From NCBI RefSeq assembly GCF_019097595.1, contig NC_080712.1:20952646-21016645 (forward strand): a DNA stretch of 64,000 nucleotides, read 5' to 3'. Positions 13,001-26,700 of this stretch are shown piece by piece; within the stretch, counting starts at the first letter, position 1, and every line of letters begins with the position of its first letter. The translations under genes and the position numbers were made by a program. The notes below the pieces were generated by a model. That model ran no database searches, was not told where the DNA came from, and saw only the letters and a list, made by a program, of their open reading frames with translations. The DNA comes from Hemibagrus wyckioides. Taxonomy: Eukaryota; Chordata; Actinopteri; Siluriformes; Bagridae.

Positions 13001-14082
13001 TTAGCAAAAATAAATAAATAAATAAGAATGATGTCTTTCTGTTTCTCTCTATGGTACTCTCATAGGCTAAGATAATTACTCCCCAAACATACAGCTCTAT
13101 TTTTTATACACTTTAATTATCTATTAATTACATTTTGGCCATTTTGTAGTCACATGAAGCTGCCTTTTTTTTTTTTGAAGAATAGAGTAGAGAATGCAAC
13201 TAGTGGAAAAATGGCATGATAAGGCCTTGTTCTGAGTGATTTAAAAAAGGATGACAGATCTGTTGCTTTACGGAGTTATTACGCTTCAGATGACAAGCTT
13301 CTATTTCGAGAAACATTCACATAAAGCGAGACAGCAGGGCTGCTTCACATCGCTTGTGGAGCATGTTGAGTTTAACAAATCAGGATGTATGAAGGAATAT
13401 TTAGTCAGAGAAAACTAGAACCAGCTAAATTTATCTTCTAAGTTTGGTGTGACGCTTCAACCCTACACCAGGAAAATGTTGCTGGATATGAAAGCTAACG
13501 TGCTTCATAAATTACCTATAAACAATTACATAAGTAAAACCTAAATCGTGTGAACAGTCAGAACATTTATAGTCACCTAAACAACCTTTGTTAAATATTT
13601 TTCATTTAGTGATTCAAAATGCTATGCTGAATTTAAGCGTAACTAAATTCTCTTTAGTTAAGCCTTCCATGCTGTTACAGGGATTATCCATTCCCCATTC
13701 CTGTGGACAAACAGCTCTGCAGTTTTGTACGAGATCTCCTACTAGCATGCAGTAAGTACATTTTCCACACCTGATTGAACTAGGTGTGCTAGAGCAAAGA
13801 AAAGGAATTGCGTATCTGCTCCTGGGTTTGGTAATAAATATTACGCTTTATTACGCACAAACACCGGCTGTCTGATCTGCACATGCCTTCTCTGCCATAA
13901 ATGCACTGTCCTGAAACACACTGACCATCAGTCAACACCTGAGCTTTCCATACATAGGCAGATCATAAACAGGTGACTAATATATTTTGGGAAACTGATA
14001 AAAGTGGCTAGTTTAGTTCTGTACCAGAAAAAAAGTGTAAAGACTTTATATGAAGCCCTAACAATGTCACAGCAGGTAACCT

Positions 14083-14372
14083 TGCTGCCTAACAGCTCCA
14101 GGGTCCGAGGTTCACTTCAGGTCCTGAGCTCGGGTTACTGCCTGTGTGGGGTATCATGTTCTCTCTGTCTCCGTGTGGATTTCCTGTGGGTTCTCTGATT
14201 TCCACCTTGGTTGGTAACACTGAAATGAACAATTGGTGTGTGTGTGGTGCCTTGTGTTGGACCGGTGTCCTCATATTCCCACCACTCACCCAGTTTTCCC
14301 GGAATACTATCCGGATCCTACAAAACCCTGACCAGTATTAAGTGGCAATTGAATACGATAGAGATGGATGGA
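14083..14372 (+). repeat. tRNA-type SINE, plus orientation, diverged
   Basis: It shows GGTAACCTTGCTGCC, AGGGTCCGAGGTTCACTTC, GTGTGGATTTCCTGTGGG, GGTTGGTAACACTGAAATG and a terminal segment reading GACCAGTATTAAGTGGCAA. Degenerate relative of the other SINE copies in this window. Confidence 0.55.
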
Positions 14373-15300
14373 GGTATTTTGAGAAGCATCAAGTTATATT
14401 TTACATGCGTTCAAACATTTCAAACCCAGACTATAATGCAAAGCAGTGTATACTTTAAATGCTTTAAGCATTAAACACCAAAAAAAGACACTGCTACAGC
14501 CTTAAATCACCGTTTCAGCTCAGTGCTTGGATTGTAATGTACGTCACTCAAATAAAAGTTTCTGCGAAATCAATTATCATTTTTCCCTTCCTTTACCAGT
14601 GTTGTCTTGAAGCACTCCGTAATGTTTTGACCTGATGCTCATCACCAGAGATCTAACATGACCAGTGTAAATAATGTCATTATCAAGTTCAGACTCTGGT
14701 TAAGGATCAATTGTTTGGAAAAAAAGAAAGAAAAAAAGCTCGAGCTGATCAGATAGCATCAATCAAAATAGACTGGACTGACGTTAAGAAATGATGCAGC
14801 TAACATATACAAAAAAAAAAATGACTACACTGACTGTCATTATCGTGGTCGAGTAAGTGCAGTGTACATGAAGTGTAATTACAGTCATCATTACAGTCTC
14901 TATTCTCCAGCATGTAGAGAGTAGTCTGTTTGCACTGCAGTTCCGCTGGTGTCCGAGCTGCAATCCAGCCGCATCGTGAAGGTAAATAAGACTAAAACTC
15001 AGTTACTCAATCAGTCAGCTAAAGACTATCTAACTCCCATCAATCATTAACCAAGTCTCTCAGGTTAAAGGGCTTGATCGATCATTAACGTGACGAATAT
15101 GGAAAGAAAACTGGGTAGCTCAGCTCTACATTTTTTCAGTCGATTCTTACGAGCAGTCATTTTAATCATGAAGTTGTGTTTACACCAAAAATCAGCTTGG
15201 TTTGAATGAACAACAACGTTAACAAAAGTTCATTTCCTTCCAAAACTATAAATGATAAACTATAAATATTCAAAAAAAAAAAAAAACACGATCACCCTAC

Positions 15301-15470
15301 CTTACTCCGTCTTCAGCTCTATAGCAGGAAAAAAAAAGTCCACAGTGAAATAAAGCTCCTGAGATTTGAACAGAGTAACTCAATCGCCGAGGCGTCTCAG
15401 TCGTGCTCTCGCGCTGCGATACGACCGAAAAAGTCCGGCTCCAAACCCAAAGCGCCTTCCTATTGGACAC
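15301..15470 (-). promoter_or_regulatory. Probable sema4g promoter and non-coding first exon
   Basis: A local GC- and CpG-rich patch in AT-rich surroundings. On the minus strand a CCAAT box (15,462-15,466) is followed by CpG-rich leader DNA that ends in a donor (AAG then GTAGGG) at 15,301. It is the only such patch between slf2 and the sema4g coding exons, in the right orientation. No ATG-led long ORF lies in it, so I treat it as 5' UTR. Confidence 0.5.
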
Positions 15471-15980
15471 AAAGTGCGCTATCTAGTGTGACCATTATTT
15501 CATACTGTACGCGATTCACTACACGGAGTAGGAAATAGGAGCAGTTTATCTCCAGGCGTGGACGGTTAGTCATTCAGGTAGATAAACCACGCCCTCTTAC
15601 GCAACGGCCATTTCCGCAACCGGTGAAATAAAGCAGGTGCTTGCTCTAGAGCTTGACACAAAGCAAAGGTATAGGGGGCAAAGAAACTAACTAAACTTAT
15701 GAAAACACGGCCTTAAGAAAGAAAAACGCGTGAGGTGGACGTGCACTGTAGTTTAGTTTAGTGATAAACCTTGCTGAAATAACTTGAAGAGGCGGAACTT
15801 TTCAATGAGATGATAGAAACCTGATACAACAGTATCACAGAAAAATAATAGCACTGAACGACTAAACCTTTCACTGTCACAGTGTAAAGGAAAGATAGGA
15901 TTTAGTACCTATTTCTGAGACTGCACACAACTTTAATATATATATTTAATGTGTTTGTAATATAATGGATTGCAGTAAAT

Positions 15981-16655
15981 ACACTGATTGTCCACTTTAT
16001 TACATTCAAAGATCAGCATGGGGGAAAAAGTGTGAGATGTGATTCGGGTATGGTTGTTGGTATCAGAAGGGCTGGTCTGAGTATTTCACAAACTTCTGAT
16101 CTCATGGGATTTTCACACACATATCTCTAAAATGTCCTCGGAATGATGTGGGAAACAAATAGCCTGTAAGCAAAGGATCTGCCAGGTGAAACACCCTGTT
16201 GAGCAGAGAGATCAGAAGAGAATGAGAAGCCCGGTTTGAGCTGAAAGGAAGTCAGATTTTTGTATTCAAATTGTAATTCAAATAAGCACAATGTTCAACC
16301 ATGGTGAGCAGAGATCCATGACTGTAAAGAGTGAGTATATGAGGTACCATTTCCAGCTTGATCAAATCTGGCAGTTTTCTCTGAACTGAACAAGGTGTTT
16401 CCACCCACAGAACTGTCGCTCAATGGTTTTTGTTTCGTGCACGGTTCTGTTCAACCTCTAGAGACTGCTGTGTGAAAATCCTACTAGATGCCAAACACCA
16501 TGCCATGGTTGCCAAGTCACAGAAATCACCCCCCCCCCCCATTGTAGTATATGTTGCAAACAGTAACTGAAGCTCTTGCCTCATGACATTATTTTATTCA
16601 TTATGCTGTGGTCACATGATTGGCTGACATGCAGGTATTTCTAATAAAATGTCTA
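15981..16655 (+). mobile_element. Decayed Tc1-like element between slf2 and sema4g
   Basis: It starts with TGTCCACTTTATTAC and continues with the transposase-leader segments GGTTGTTGGTATCAGAAGGG and CTGATCTCATGGGATTTTCAC, as in the widespread fish Tc1 family also seen at 563-888. It ends in TATTTCTAATAAAATGTC. The frame is broken and most of the catalytic part is lost. A short poly-C tract lies inside it at about 16,530. Confidence 0.6.
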
Positions 16656-17222
16656 TACATTATGGTGGGTATTTACAGTTTTGAACCACTTTAAAAAGAG
16701 GGGAAAAAAACACTAATACAAAAATGTATTTATTTTTTATTTTATTTTACAAATGATGTATATAAAGCTGAAAATTCCAGATGAATGTATGCAAAATCTC
16801 CCTAGGAAAATGACAATCTCAAGGCCACAGTTTTGTCTGACTACAGCATTCCTAAGGAATTTAATGGCATCCAAGTAGAGCATTGCACTACTGATTTTAA
16901 GTGGAACAACAAGCTAGAATACATTTAAGTAATGTATAAACAGGAGCTTCCATAGTTGTATCTACCATCATTTACATATTGCTTACCTAGGAATTACACC
17001 ATAATTTACGTACTGTAATGAATGTAAACATTTCAAAAACTATTTGGCCATTAAAATATTTTTAATGCAATGTAAAAAAAAAGTGCTTTACAATTTATTT
17101 TTTATGTATCTATCTTCTTTGGTTGTAAACAGTCATAGAAAAATAGAGCAAAATAAATTCACCTTAATCTCTTATTAACAAAGCCACAACAGCCAACCTA
17201 TGGTTGTTTGTTTTCCTAGAAT

Positions 17223-17247
17223 ACACACACACACACACACACACACC
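17223..17247. repeat. (CA)n microsatellite
   Basis: Pure CA run in the slf2 3' flank. Confidence 0.95.
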
Positions 17248-17587
17248 CCTCAGTAAAATGTAAAAGATCAAAATATAAATAAACCTTCTAAGAAATCAGC
17301 AGCATAGATGAGAAACCCTGTGGCAGAGACTGAATAAGGAAAAAGCCCCCTCTACAGGGTCGTTAAGGCAGTGCATTGTGCTTATTATACACATGGGCTC
17401 GAAAACAAGTGTTCTTTCACACTATAGCACAGTGACTCGAACCAAGCCAGTGCCTGGTACAGTTGTACTGAGAAGTACGGAGTAAATATGCAGACAGATT
17501 CATTTTCCCTAATGAGTGAAATAAGGAAACTGCTCTCCACACATTCACAAATATAAAGGGCTGCATAGCTTCAACACTTTGTGAGGC

Positions 17588-17593
17588 TTTATT
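17588..17593 (-). promoter_or_regulatory. Candidate slf2 polyadenylation signal
   Basis: AATAAA on the minus strand, 110 bases past the slf2 stop codon. It would give a short 3' UTR. Confidence 0.5.
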
Positions 17594-17702
17594 CTACATT
17601 TGTATGATACTGCCCTGTCATAAAACTTTAGTTATGTCAAGATGATACAGGAATGTGGGGCAACTATGCCCAGATGTCAATAAATTACTATTCATCTAAG
17701 AG

Positions 17703-20700
17703 TCAGTTCTCATTTATATCTAGCATATCTACATGCTCCTCTAAAACCTCTAGTTTCTCAGGCTCATTCTCTCCCCCTACAAGATCTCTATTTCCATCTA
17801 GAGACTCATCATCTTTAAGAAGCTCGTCTTCTCTTCTAATGAGGTCTTCATCGTCATCGCTCTCTACTGACCCATCAGAACTTAGTTCTAGTAGTTCTTC
17901 ATCCATTGCCATATCATCTTTCATCTCATTTGCATCTTTTTCGTCCAGGCTTATCAAGCTTTGTTTCTCTTTCATTTCAGCTGAAACATCCTGTAACTCT
18001 TCAGTCTCGTCTTGAATCTTTTCATCACTGTCCTCTAGTTGTTCTTCACTCTCTATTGTTATGTCTTCATTCTCTTCTATGAAGTCTTCCTCATCTGACT
18101 GGACAATGGTAGGCGCCTCACTCAGTGACTCCTCTGTGTCTCCCTGCTCAGAGAATTGGCTCTCTTTCTTTGTCGGCATTTCATTCTCAGGAAGAGGCAT
18201 CCATTGATCATATAGCTTTCCCGGGGGTCTTGATCTTTGGAGAAGCACATGCCATTTGGTGTATATTCTAGCAACAAAGTCTTTTACCTGCAAATAATGA
18301 AGAAATAAATGATTATGCTTTATTATTATTTTTTTAATTGAAGGTCAATAGTTAGAGGAATCATTTTTGGAAATTTATGGATATTATGTACCTTACTCCT
18401 GTAAAGCATTTTCTCACTCTCCCTGATGTCGCACTTAACGTGTTTCTCTAGTTCAGCAGACAGTAGCAGCAGCTCGTTCTGAATGATAGACAGATAGCAG
18501 TGTGTAGAATTGCTAAACTAAAACTCCTACGGAACACAGTGAAGTACTGTGTGCTTGTCAGAATCTGTATTATATAAAAACACCACCATTTTACAATTAA
18601 CTATACACATATTCTATGTTATGTTAAAATGAAAAAAGCAAACCGTGAGTAAGGCTAGTATTCCTTTATCAGCATCGACAGACAAGCAATTACTGTTTAC
18701 AGTGTTTCACTGCTTAAAAGACCAGAACTGCTATCTCACTATGGTATTCAAATCTGACCTTGAGCTCTTACAATGCAGAAAACACATTTATAACTCACCC
18801 TTCCACCCACAGACCATGCACTAACATATGATTTATATACTACAGCAATTTATTCCAGCACCTTCTTAGATTTCTTTTAAAAGGAAAAGGGTCTTTAGGG
18901 CGTTAGCAATAGAGAGAGACAAAGTGCATCTGTCTCTACTGACAGGATTATTCTGTTTCTCATTAATACATTCACACGCACACAAAGAGATACTAAAAAG
19001 AGAGGTCACACTTACCCTCTGTGTTGAGGGCAAAAACTCAAAATTGGAGGCTTCATTTGTCAAAGCCAAAAGGCTGTAGCAGAGGTAATAAGCCTAAAGA
19101 AAACCAGCATTTCATGCATTAGATAATTGTAGAAAATCCATAATCACAAATTAATGAAAGACAAATTCTTTGTGTGCTGCAAATTAAGGTAATTCTTGAT
19201 CACAATGATAATAAAAAAATGTATAATATACAAGCTAACCTGTCATAAGCAAAATTTAAAAAGACATTTTTTTTTACATTATGAAGACAAATGTAATGCA
19301 GCCCACAAGCTCTCTCTTCACCTGTTGGTCTGGAGTATTGGCACAGTCATCAGTCTCCTGTTGCTCTGTGGACTTTGCAGCCATTAAGCCCTTTAACAGC
19401 AAGGAGGGACGCATTCGAGGTAGGTAACATCTCAGATCCGACAACTGTGTACAGGACACAAATGTAAGAGAATATCTTGTATCCTCATGTTAGTAATTTA
19501 GTAAACTTAGCGATCTTTAACAATTTATCTAACCAAAATTATTCTTCTCACCTGAAGTTCTGTGCAAGAGGGTGTATAAGTACATTGGTGGTTTAACAGT
19601 TTAGAGATGATCGACAGGCTCACATGTCTCCTCAGTTGCCTTCAAAGTGCCACAAACAGAGATATTTTAATATATTAAACAATATAAAAAGCACATGCTT
19701 ATTTTTACAGAGTAACCTTTTACTCACTTTCCTCGACCACTATGAGGTAGAAGCTGTACCAGCCGTCTGAGGTTGTGGTGATCCTCACTCAGATTGGTAA
19801 TGGCCTGGCAAACCTGAGACAACTGCACATGCAGAGGAGAAGACACAGAAAAAGTATGCATGATGTGTTTATCGGTACATACAGTCAATGCTTGCAAAGC
19901 AAAGCAAGATCAAAGTGTACTAAAGCCTTTACACTGCTGGAATAAGGACTTTTAAAATGCTTCCCACACACTGATGATACTCTGGCACTGTGCACAGGTA
20001 TACTGATGACCTCAAAAGTATAATTTCTCCTATTTAATAAATATACATTAATGAAGCAGTCTGCATCCTTTCCAAACTGCTAAGTGGCATGAATCCAGCA
20101 TGAGGTCAGGGAAAGTGGGAAAGTGTGATAGAGAGAGAGAGTGGGGCTGGTAGAGGAGGAGAGAAGCAGAGTAGCAGTAAAACAAACAAACAGAAACACT
20201 AGTTAGCTAATAATTTGTGGACATGAATTATCTAATGATTTCTAACTGGTTGTGTTCAATTAGGAGGAATCTGATAAATCTGCATTAGCATTTTTCCCAT
20301 TCACATTCCAGTGAGCCATATTCATCTCTGATATTTTGTGCACTTCATAAAAAATTACTAAAAGAAGACAGCCCACTGGAATACTGTAATATTGTTTAAC
20401 ATGGATTTATCAAGCATTTGTAGGCATTTTTATACAGACAACAATGCAGAAATTACTTCACTGAATATAATTTAAATATTCTTTGTTAAACATGTAAATA
20501 AAGAGGAAATATAGCAAAACATATATAGTGGGGCTGTTAGTTTCAGGAGTCCTGATAAAAAGAGTCAAGTGTGTGGAAGAGAATGGAGAAAGGTGACCTC
20601 TTCTCCTATATTAAATTTATATAATTATATTAACACACATCTTATTCTAGTACAGTGTCTAACCTGCATTTCCCATTGTGTCATGTTGTTGAGCAGGTGC

Positions 20701-23700
20701 TGTAGCAGGCAGCTGAGGTCTCCAGTGGGCAACAGCTGCAAACGTGTTTCCAAACTAACTCTACACACCACCGTTAACATCAACAACAGCTCCTCATCAC
20801 TGTACACCTTTGGACACAAGGCTGCACATAGTGCCAGGTACTACACAAAGACATGTACACACACACATATACAGAGCTGATCACATCATGGAAATCTAAA
20901 AACATAGAAACCATACTGTATTTTTTTTCTAAAAATTACCTTGATAATGTTCTCAAAATTGTGCTCTGGAAATGTGTCACCTTCTTGCTCACTTGTAACT
21001 TCAGGCTGGATTTCCAAACTCTCACTAGCAAAGAATGTTAAACTCATTAACCAGTATGCGACACACTATTAACAATTCAATTACAGGACGTGAAATGGAC
21101 AGGACGTGAAATGTTACCAGTGGGGGAGTGGGGGGGGTGCTATGGTGTTTGATATTCAATGGAGCAGAGGCTCAGTACTCACAGCAGATCTCCCTCGGTG
21201 AAAGAGGGTTGTAGATCCTCCAATGGAAACAAACTGACATATGACGCACCCATGTTTAAGAAGACTAGTGCAACATCCTGTATACTGGGCACCCATACCT
21301 CAAACTTCTTATTGCTTTTCTCCACTACAACACATGAACAGCAGAAACTGTAAACACACCAACTAGCAGCACAGAGGCACTCTGTGGCACAGAGTACTCT
21401 TGAGGCACATCATAGCATACCTATTTGTTGAGCAGCAGATAAGGCAATAGTTGTCAAGGCCTGAAGAATCTGTGCACAGACGATTGGATCTGGATGGACT
21501 GACATCATCTGTCATTTGATTCAAAAGTCAACTTTTATTACAAAAACACACAACTGCACTAAACAAACAACAAAGGGAAATATCTAAGATATAATTACAG
21601 CTCATTAATGAGAGAAATCACAAGATTATGAGATAAATACACATACTTTTCCTTAATAATATACACCATTTACATAAGACATGTACAACATTTAATGCTG
21701 TATTCGTAGTGGCTGTTATTTTGTATTCACTTCATATAGTCATGAATCTTAAACATTGACAGAATTCAACAACAGCCCTTAGGCTTTAAGTAAGCATATT
21801 TTCAAGTAAGCAGAGAAATGTCTCAAAATGCTTGCAGATAATACCCCAAACTCTACACATGCAGTGGATAGAGAATAGAGTGCTTGTGTATTTTATTAAT
21901 GTGTGAGCACAGAGATTCAGTTTAGTGCACCCTGTGTGTGTGTATGTATGAAATGCTATGTGTGTATCGAGACTATAGAACTCATTACCTGAAAAAGCCA
22001 GCGGGTGACCTGAGGCTGGCAGGGGGAGGATGAGAAGGCTCTTCTAAACAAGCCTGCACTCAGCAGTGGCAGAAGCTGCTCTGAATGCGCTCTGCACAGA
22101 GAAAAACAAGTGTTCAGCACAAGGTAGACTCATTAAGCATGTATCTCTTAGACTGTCGAATCAAGCTGTGTAGAGTGACTCAAGCTTTTATTTTCCCCAT
22201 ATATAGGTTTGATCTTACTGTAGCAGTGTCTGCTGAGCTCTGTTATTGGGCGTAACATCCATCTTCCTCAAATCCAGACTCTGATGGTTGAAGAGGCGGC
22301 CAGAGTTGGTGAGAGTGAACACTTCCTCTCCAGGGTGGATGTCTCTTATGACACATGAGGTAACTGAGAATCTTTGTAAGAATTCCCTATAGGACAAGGA
22401 CAGATGACAACTTGCATAGTTGTTTCAAACTCCTCAATACCTCAAAGTGTAAACACCAACAAAAACATACCTTTGCTCATGGGAAAGCTCTTCTTCTTCA
22501 TTTTCATCTTCTTCATCTAGTTTCAACAGGTCTTCTTTACAAGCTTGAAGTAGCTGCATTTCAAGTTCCTTAGATCTATGGAAATATAAAGTAACTGAAG
22601 TATGAACTGTGAATGTCACAAGACTTTTTGCCTTGCAAATAGAATTAGAAATAGCTTGCTTATATGTTAATGTGCATAGATAGTGATCACGTACAATGCA
22701 TTTCCTGACTTACTTTTGATTCTGCTCCTTCTCCTTCAGCATTTGCTCCAGTGTATTCTTATAACTTGTAGCCTTATTTTTAAAGTTATCTGGCTGTAAA
22801 AGGAAACAAATAAATGTAGATCATTTAATAGGATATGTTGTCTCAAATGGCTGTTTTATATATGGAACACAATTAACTTTTTTGGACTAATTATGAAATA
22901 TAAATCTGCCTGAAAATATTGAGATTTTTTAAGCCTTTCAGAAAAGAGCGCACATTTTAAGGGTAATTTGTTAGGCATAGTAAGCAAAATTATAAAAATA
23001 ACTGAAGCTAGATGTTTTAAAATTGTAAATGCAAGCAAATCTAGACCAAACCATCCAGTGTTCAGCTTCAAAGGCACATCTGCAAAACTGAAGCTAAACC
23101 TAAAATGGCTGAATGCAAGATTGCATGAATTGACAGGTAACATGACTTGTTCGATTGGTTGGATTTTGTTATTTTACATAATTTACAAAATTGCTGACCC
23201 CTGCCTTTACAGCTTGAGTGAATTTTCTTTGGTTCACTGAATAGCTGTTGATGTTTAAAAGGTGTGCTGAAGTGTGCTTACAGCATCTTTAAGGCCTGGA
23301 GTGCTCGGCTCAGAGAATGTCATCTTCTCTGGTGTGGTGAGCACACAGGTGCTGCGTGCCAAGATATCCTTCAAAGGCAGCAGCTGATCCTCCTCACTAC
23401 TATGGCTGCTGCTGAGGCTGAGTACACAGCTATCCAACCACTCATCCTCCCCCGAATCCAAATCTAGAGGATCCTGCCATACCAGGTCTACATCCTTCCT
23501 GGCTCTGTGAATAGTCTTTGAATTATGCGAATCCATGACGTCCCGAGAGCTGGGTGAAGTTGCATTTGGTTGCTGGGAAGGACAGCTGATCTCAGACCTA
23601 TCCGTAAGACCTGGCAAAGAACTCGTGTGTGAGAAGACAGGTGATCCACTTTCTCTCCGTTTTGGATTAAGTTTACTGGAAGGTGAGGTACAAGGATCAG

Positions 23701-26700
23701 CAGTGGCTGAGTTACCTGCAAGACATTTGTTTTCAGTAGACCTTCTCAGCTCTTCTTTATGAAGACCTGTTCCGTGTCCCGTAGTGCTTGGAGTTGCTGT
23801 CTGGAATTTATTGCTTTCTGTCCTTGGTTCTTGGAAAAGCTGTTTGGCTACATTGTTTGAAGCCTTAATCCTGTCTCCAGTAGGATTATTTAACGTTGGG
23901 GAGCATTTCTCCTTTAGAGTCAGTACAGGCTCATTAGATGTCTTCAAGAAGGCACGTTTAATAAACTTTGGTGGTGAGCCAGAAGTGGAAGAACTAGTAG
24001 ACGATGAGTAACGCTCAAGTTCTTCTTGACACGGTCTCTTGCCCTCCCTATGCATTTCTGCACTGGATTCTCTTCGTCTCTTCAAAGACAGAGATTTGCC
24101 ACCTGCTACAAAAAAAAAAGACAAATCTATTAACTATTTTATAGTTATACTCTATTCTCATACAAAATGAATTATGGGTAGTCTGTGCCATATGGTGTAA
24201 CAACACATTATCCAAATTAACCAGTTCAACATAATTGAATATTGCATTGCTGTGGAATGTAAACCTACATACAAATTAAATTCTCTTTCCATCTACAGTC
24301 TATTAAAACATGTTTATCTTAAAACATTAATTCATTCCACTTCAATAACTCTATCTTAATCAAAGTCAAAGTGGATACAGAACCTAACTAGGTCAACACA
24401 GAACTCAAGGCAGGAAAATTTTCAAGCCAGGTGGAGTCCATCACAGGGCATCATTCACACACTCCTTTCCACCTAGGGACAATTTATCATAACCAGTCCA
24501 CCTCCCTGCAAGTTTTTGGACAGTGGGAGGAAATCAGAGGAAACCCATTCAATTAAACTGTAAGAAATTAGAAGGGATATACCTGGTGCATTTGTCTGGT
24601 GATGCATGCGTTCTCCCTACAGCACAACATGGTGAAAAAACATGACCATATTAAAAGGTGCATGATCATAACATCAAATTGAAAGAATTTCTTAAAATTT
24701 AAAACGATTAATCAGAAATCTTTCTAACCTGGCTAAGTGAAAATGAGCTATGATCTCGCTCAGTCGGTTTGTCCATCTTTTCAACAGACTGCTGACTTTG
24801 CTGATTCATACTTCGGTCCAGACTCTGTCTTCTCTGAGAGTTTGGTGGAGCTGATGCTTTGTGGCTCTCAGACATAGAAGAGGAAATGAGAGAAGAATGC
24901 ACAGAAGGCATCTTACGTAGATTATTCTCTATGTGTGCCACAGGCCTTCCAACCTAAACATCACAGATTATAGTAAATCTGTTAAAGTTTATAGTGCGAT
25001 GCACACAAATATAAAGCAGTTAGAAAAGCTTAAGGAATTTTATTACAGTAGACCTCAAAACCCAGTTAGAAATGAAAGATTCACAATAGCTATAGTCTCC
25101 GGTGTTCACAAAGGAAAACAATGCAAGAAGGGTAGTATATCTGCGGAATATCTGAATTTCTTTTAGTTACCTTCAAATTCTCATTCAGCTGCTTAAAGAA
25201 ATTAAGGGCAAATTCTCTCTGTTCCTCATATGAACCCTGCCACTGTAAAGGAGCAACTTTTTTACCAGCGAACTGGCATGATCTCTCATTATTTAAGTGG
25301 TTGTTATTGTTGCTGTTAATTTGTGCTTTTCTCATTGACGCATTGTCTCCTGCAAAGGTCTTTTTGGAGAATGGAGAAAAATCTGCAGCAGCTCTATTCC
25401 TCCTTTCCAGCACAGTTTTACACATATGTGTGGAGAGTGGATATACAGGTTTCAGTTTGTGTGCATGCTTTTTATGTGTCTCCTGAGATGAGCACTGTGG
25501 CACTGGGTGAGTTCTTCCTTTATCACCGCCTCTGTGACGTGGTGGACCACCAAGTGGAATTATGTCATTCACTAGAATAGAACAAAGAGAAGGTAGGAGT
25601 TACGTTTGTGCTACTCATGTATGAGGCATTAGCTAAAGGAAGCAGCATACTACCCAGGAAAGCCAGCACCGCCCAACCCAGCCTGAATATCAGTAATGCT
25701 GAAATTCTTAGATTTATATCCAGCAGCTAAACTTTGAGGATATACCCAGCCACCAAAGACGTATACCCTTGCCATGCATGACCAGAACGGTCAGAGGTAG
25801 AGACTTCATGCGCAGCAAGTCACAGCACCAGCTCTCAATAGTCACCATATACATTTTGCCGCCATTAGCTGATACACAAATTAGATACATGATGCACAAT
25901 GAACGTTACTCAGGTAATTACATTTAAGGTACAACAACTAATGAACTAAACATCCTTTCAAGTATATGCAACACTGAAGTGCATCTCTCACCCATAGAGG
26001 TGATGTGCTGCCTGAGGTTACTTTGCATTTTAAATTTGAAGAAAGGAAAGATGGTGTCCTTAGAAGTCTTCTAAAACATCTGGACAAAAACAAAGGCATG
26101 TGAGTATGACAAAAAAAAGTTGTGTATTATTTTGTCTTGCACTGTCAGCTAGTTAAAAAGTTATATATTATCACTTTAGGAATGAGGGCTTCAATCTAAA
26201 TTATTAAATAAACATAAACATCTTATTTAATATCTGTAATGATTTGCATTGACCTTCACTCTAAGAGGACAAGTGGACAAAACAAATAAAAAATGCAAGC
26301 AAAATTCCCCCAGAACACAAGTAGTTTGTCTTTTACATCGTCACCTGTTTATAGACATGGAAAGATAGACATGCACATAGTCATTTCCTGTTACTCAATT
26401 ACGGTCATAAAAACATTAATTACATTTTATTATTTACTTCTAAACAGTCTGGTTACTGTTAATATTTCTCCAAAATTCTAGAAAATATGGTCTGGTATTC
26501 ATTATAAAACATGTAATTACAAGCCAGACACACTATTTAATAGTGTTATGTCATTATTAAAGGGATAGGAAATATAATATGATATTATATTGATATTGTG
26601 ACAAATTATGTCAGAATGTACTTTTCTGTGTGCATCATGACATAATTTTGTGCATTTTATCTAACAACAATTGTCACCCTGATTGGAAGCAGCTGACATG

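Larger units (their letters stand above)
7989..15300 (-). other. First intron / 5' leader region of sema4g
   Basis: Between the coding signal-peptide exon and the non-coding first exon. I see no protein-coding exon. The region holds an (AAAT)n repeat, a SINE near 14.1 kb, many A/T-rich tracts, and a paired CCAAT palindrome at 10,045-10,070 that could mark an alternative promoter. The acceptor of the signal-peptide exon upstream of the ATG could not be placed with certainty. Confidence 0.55.
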
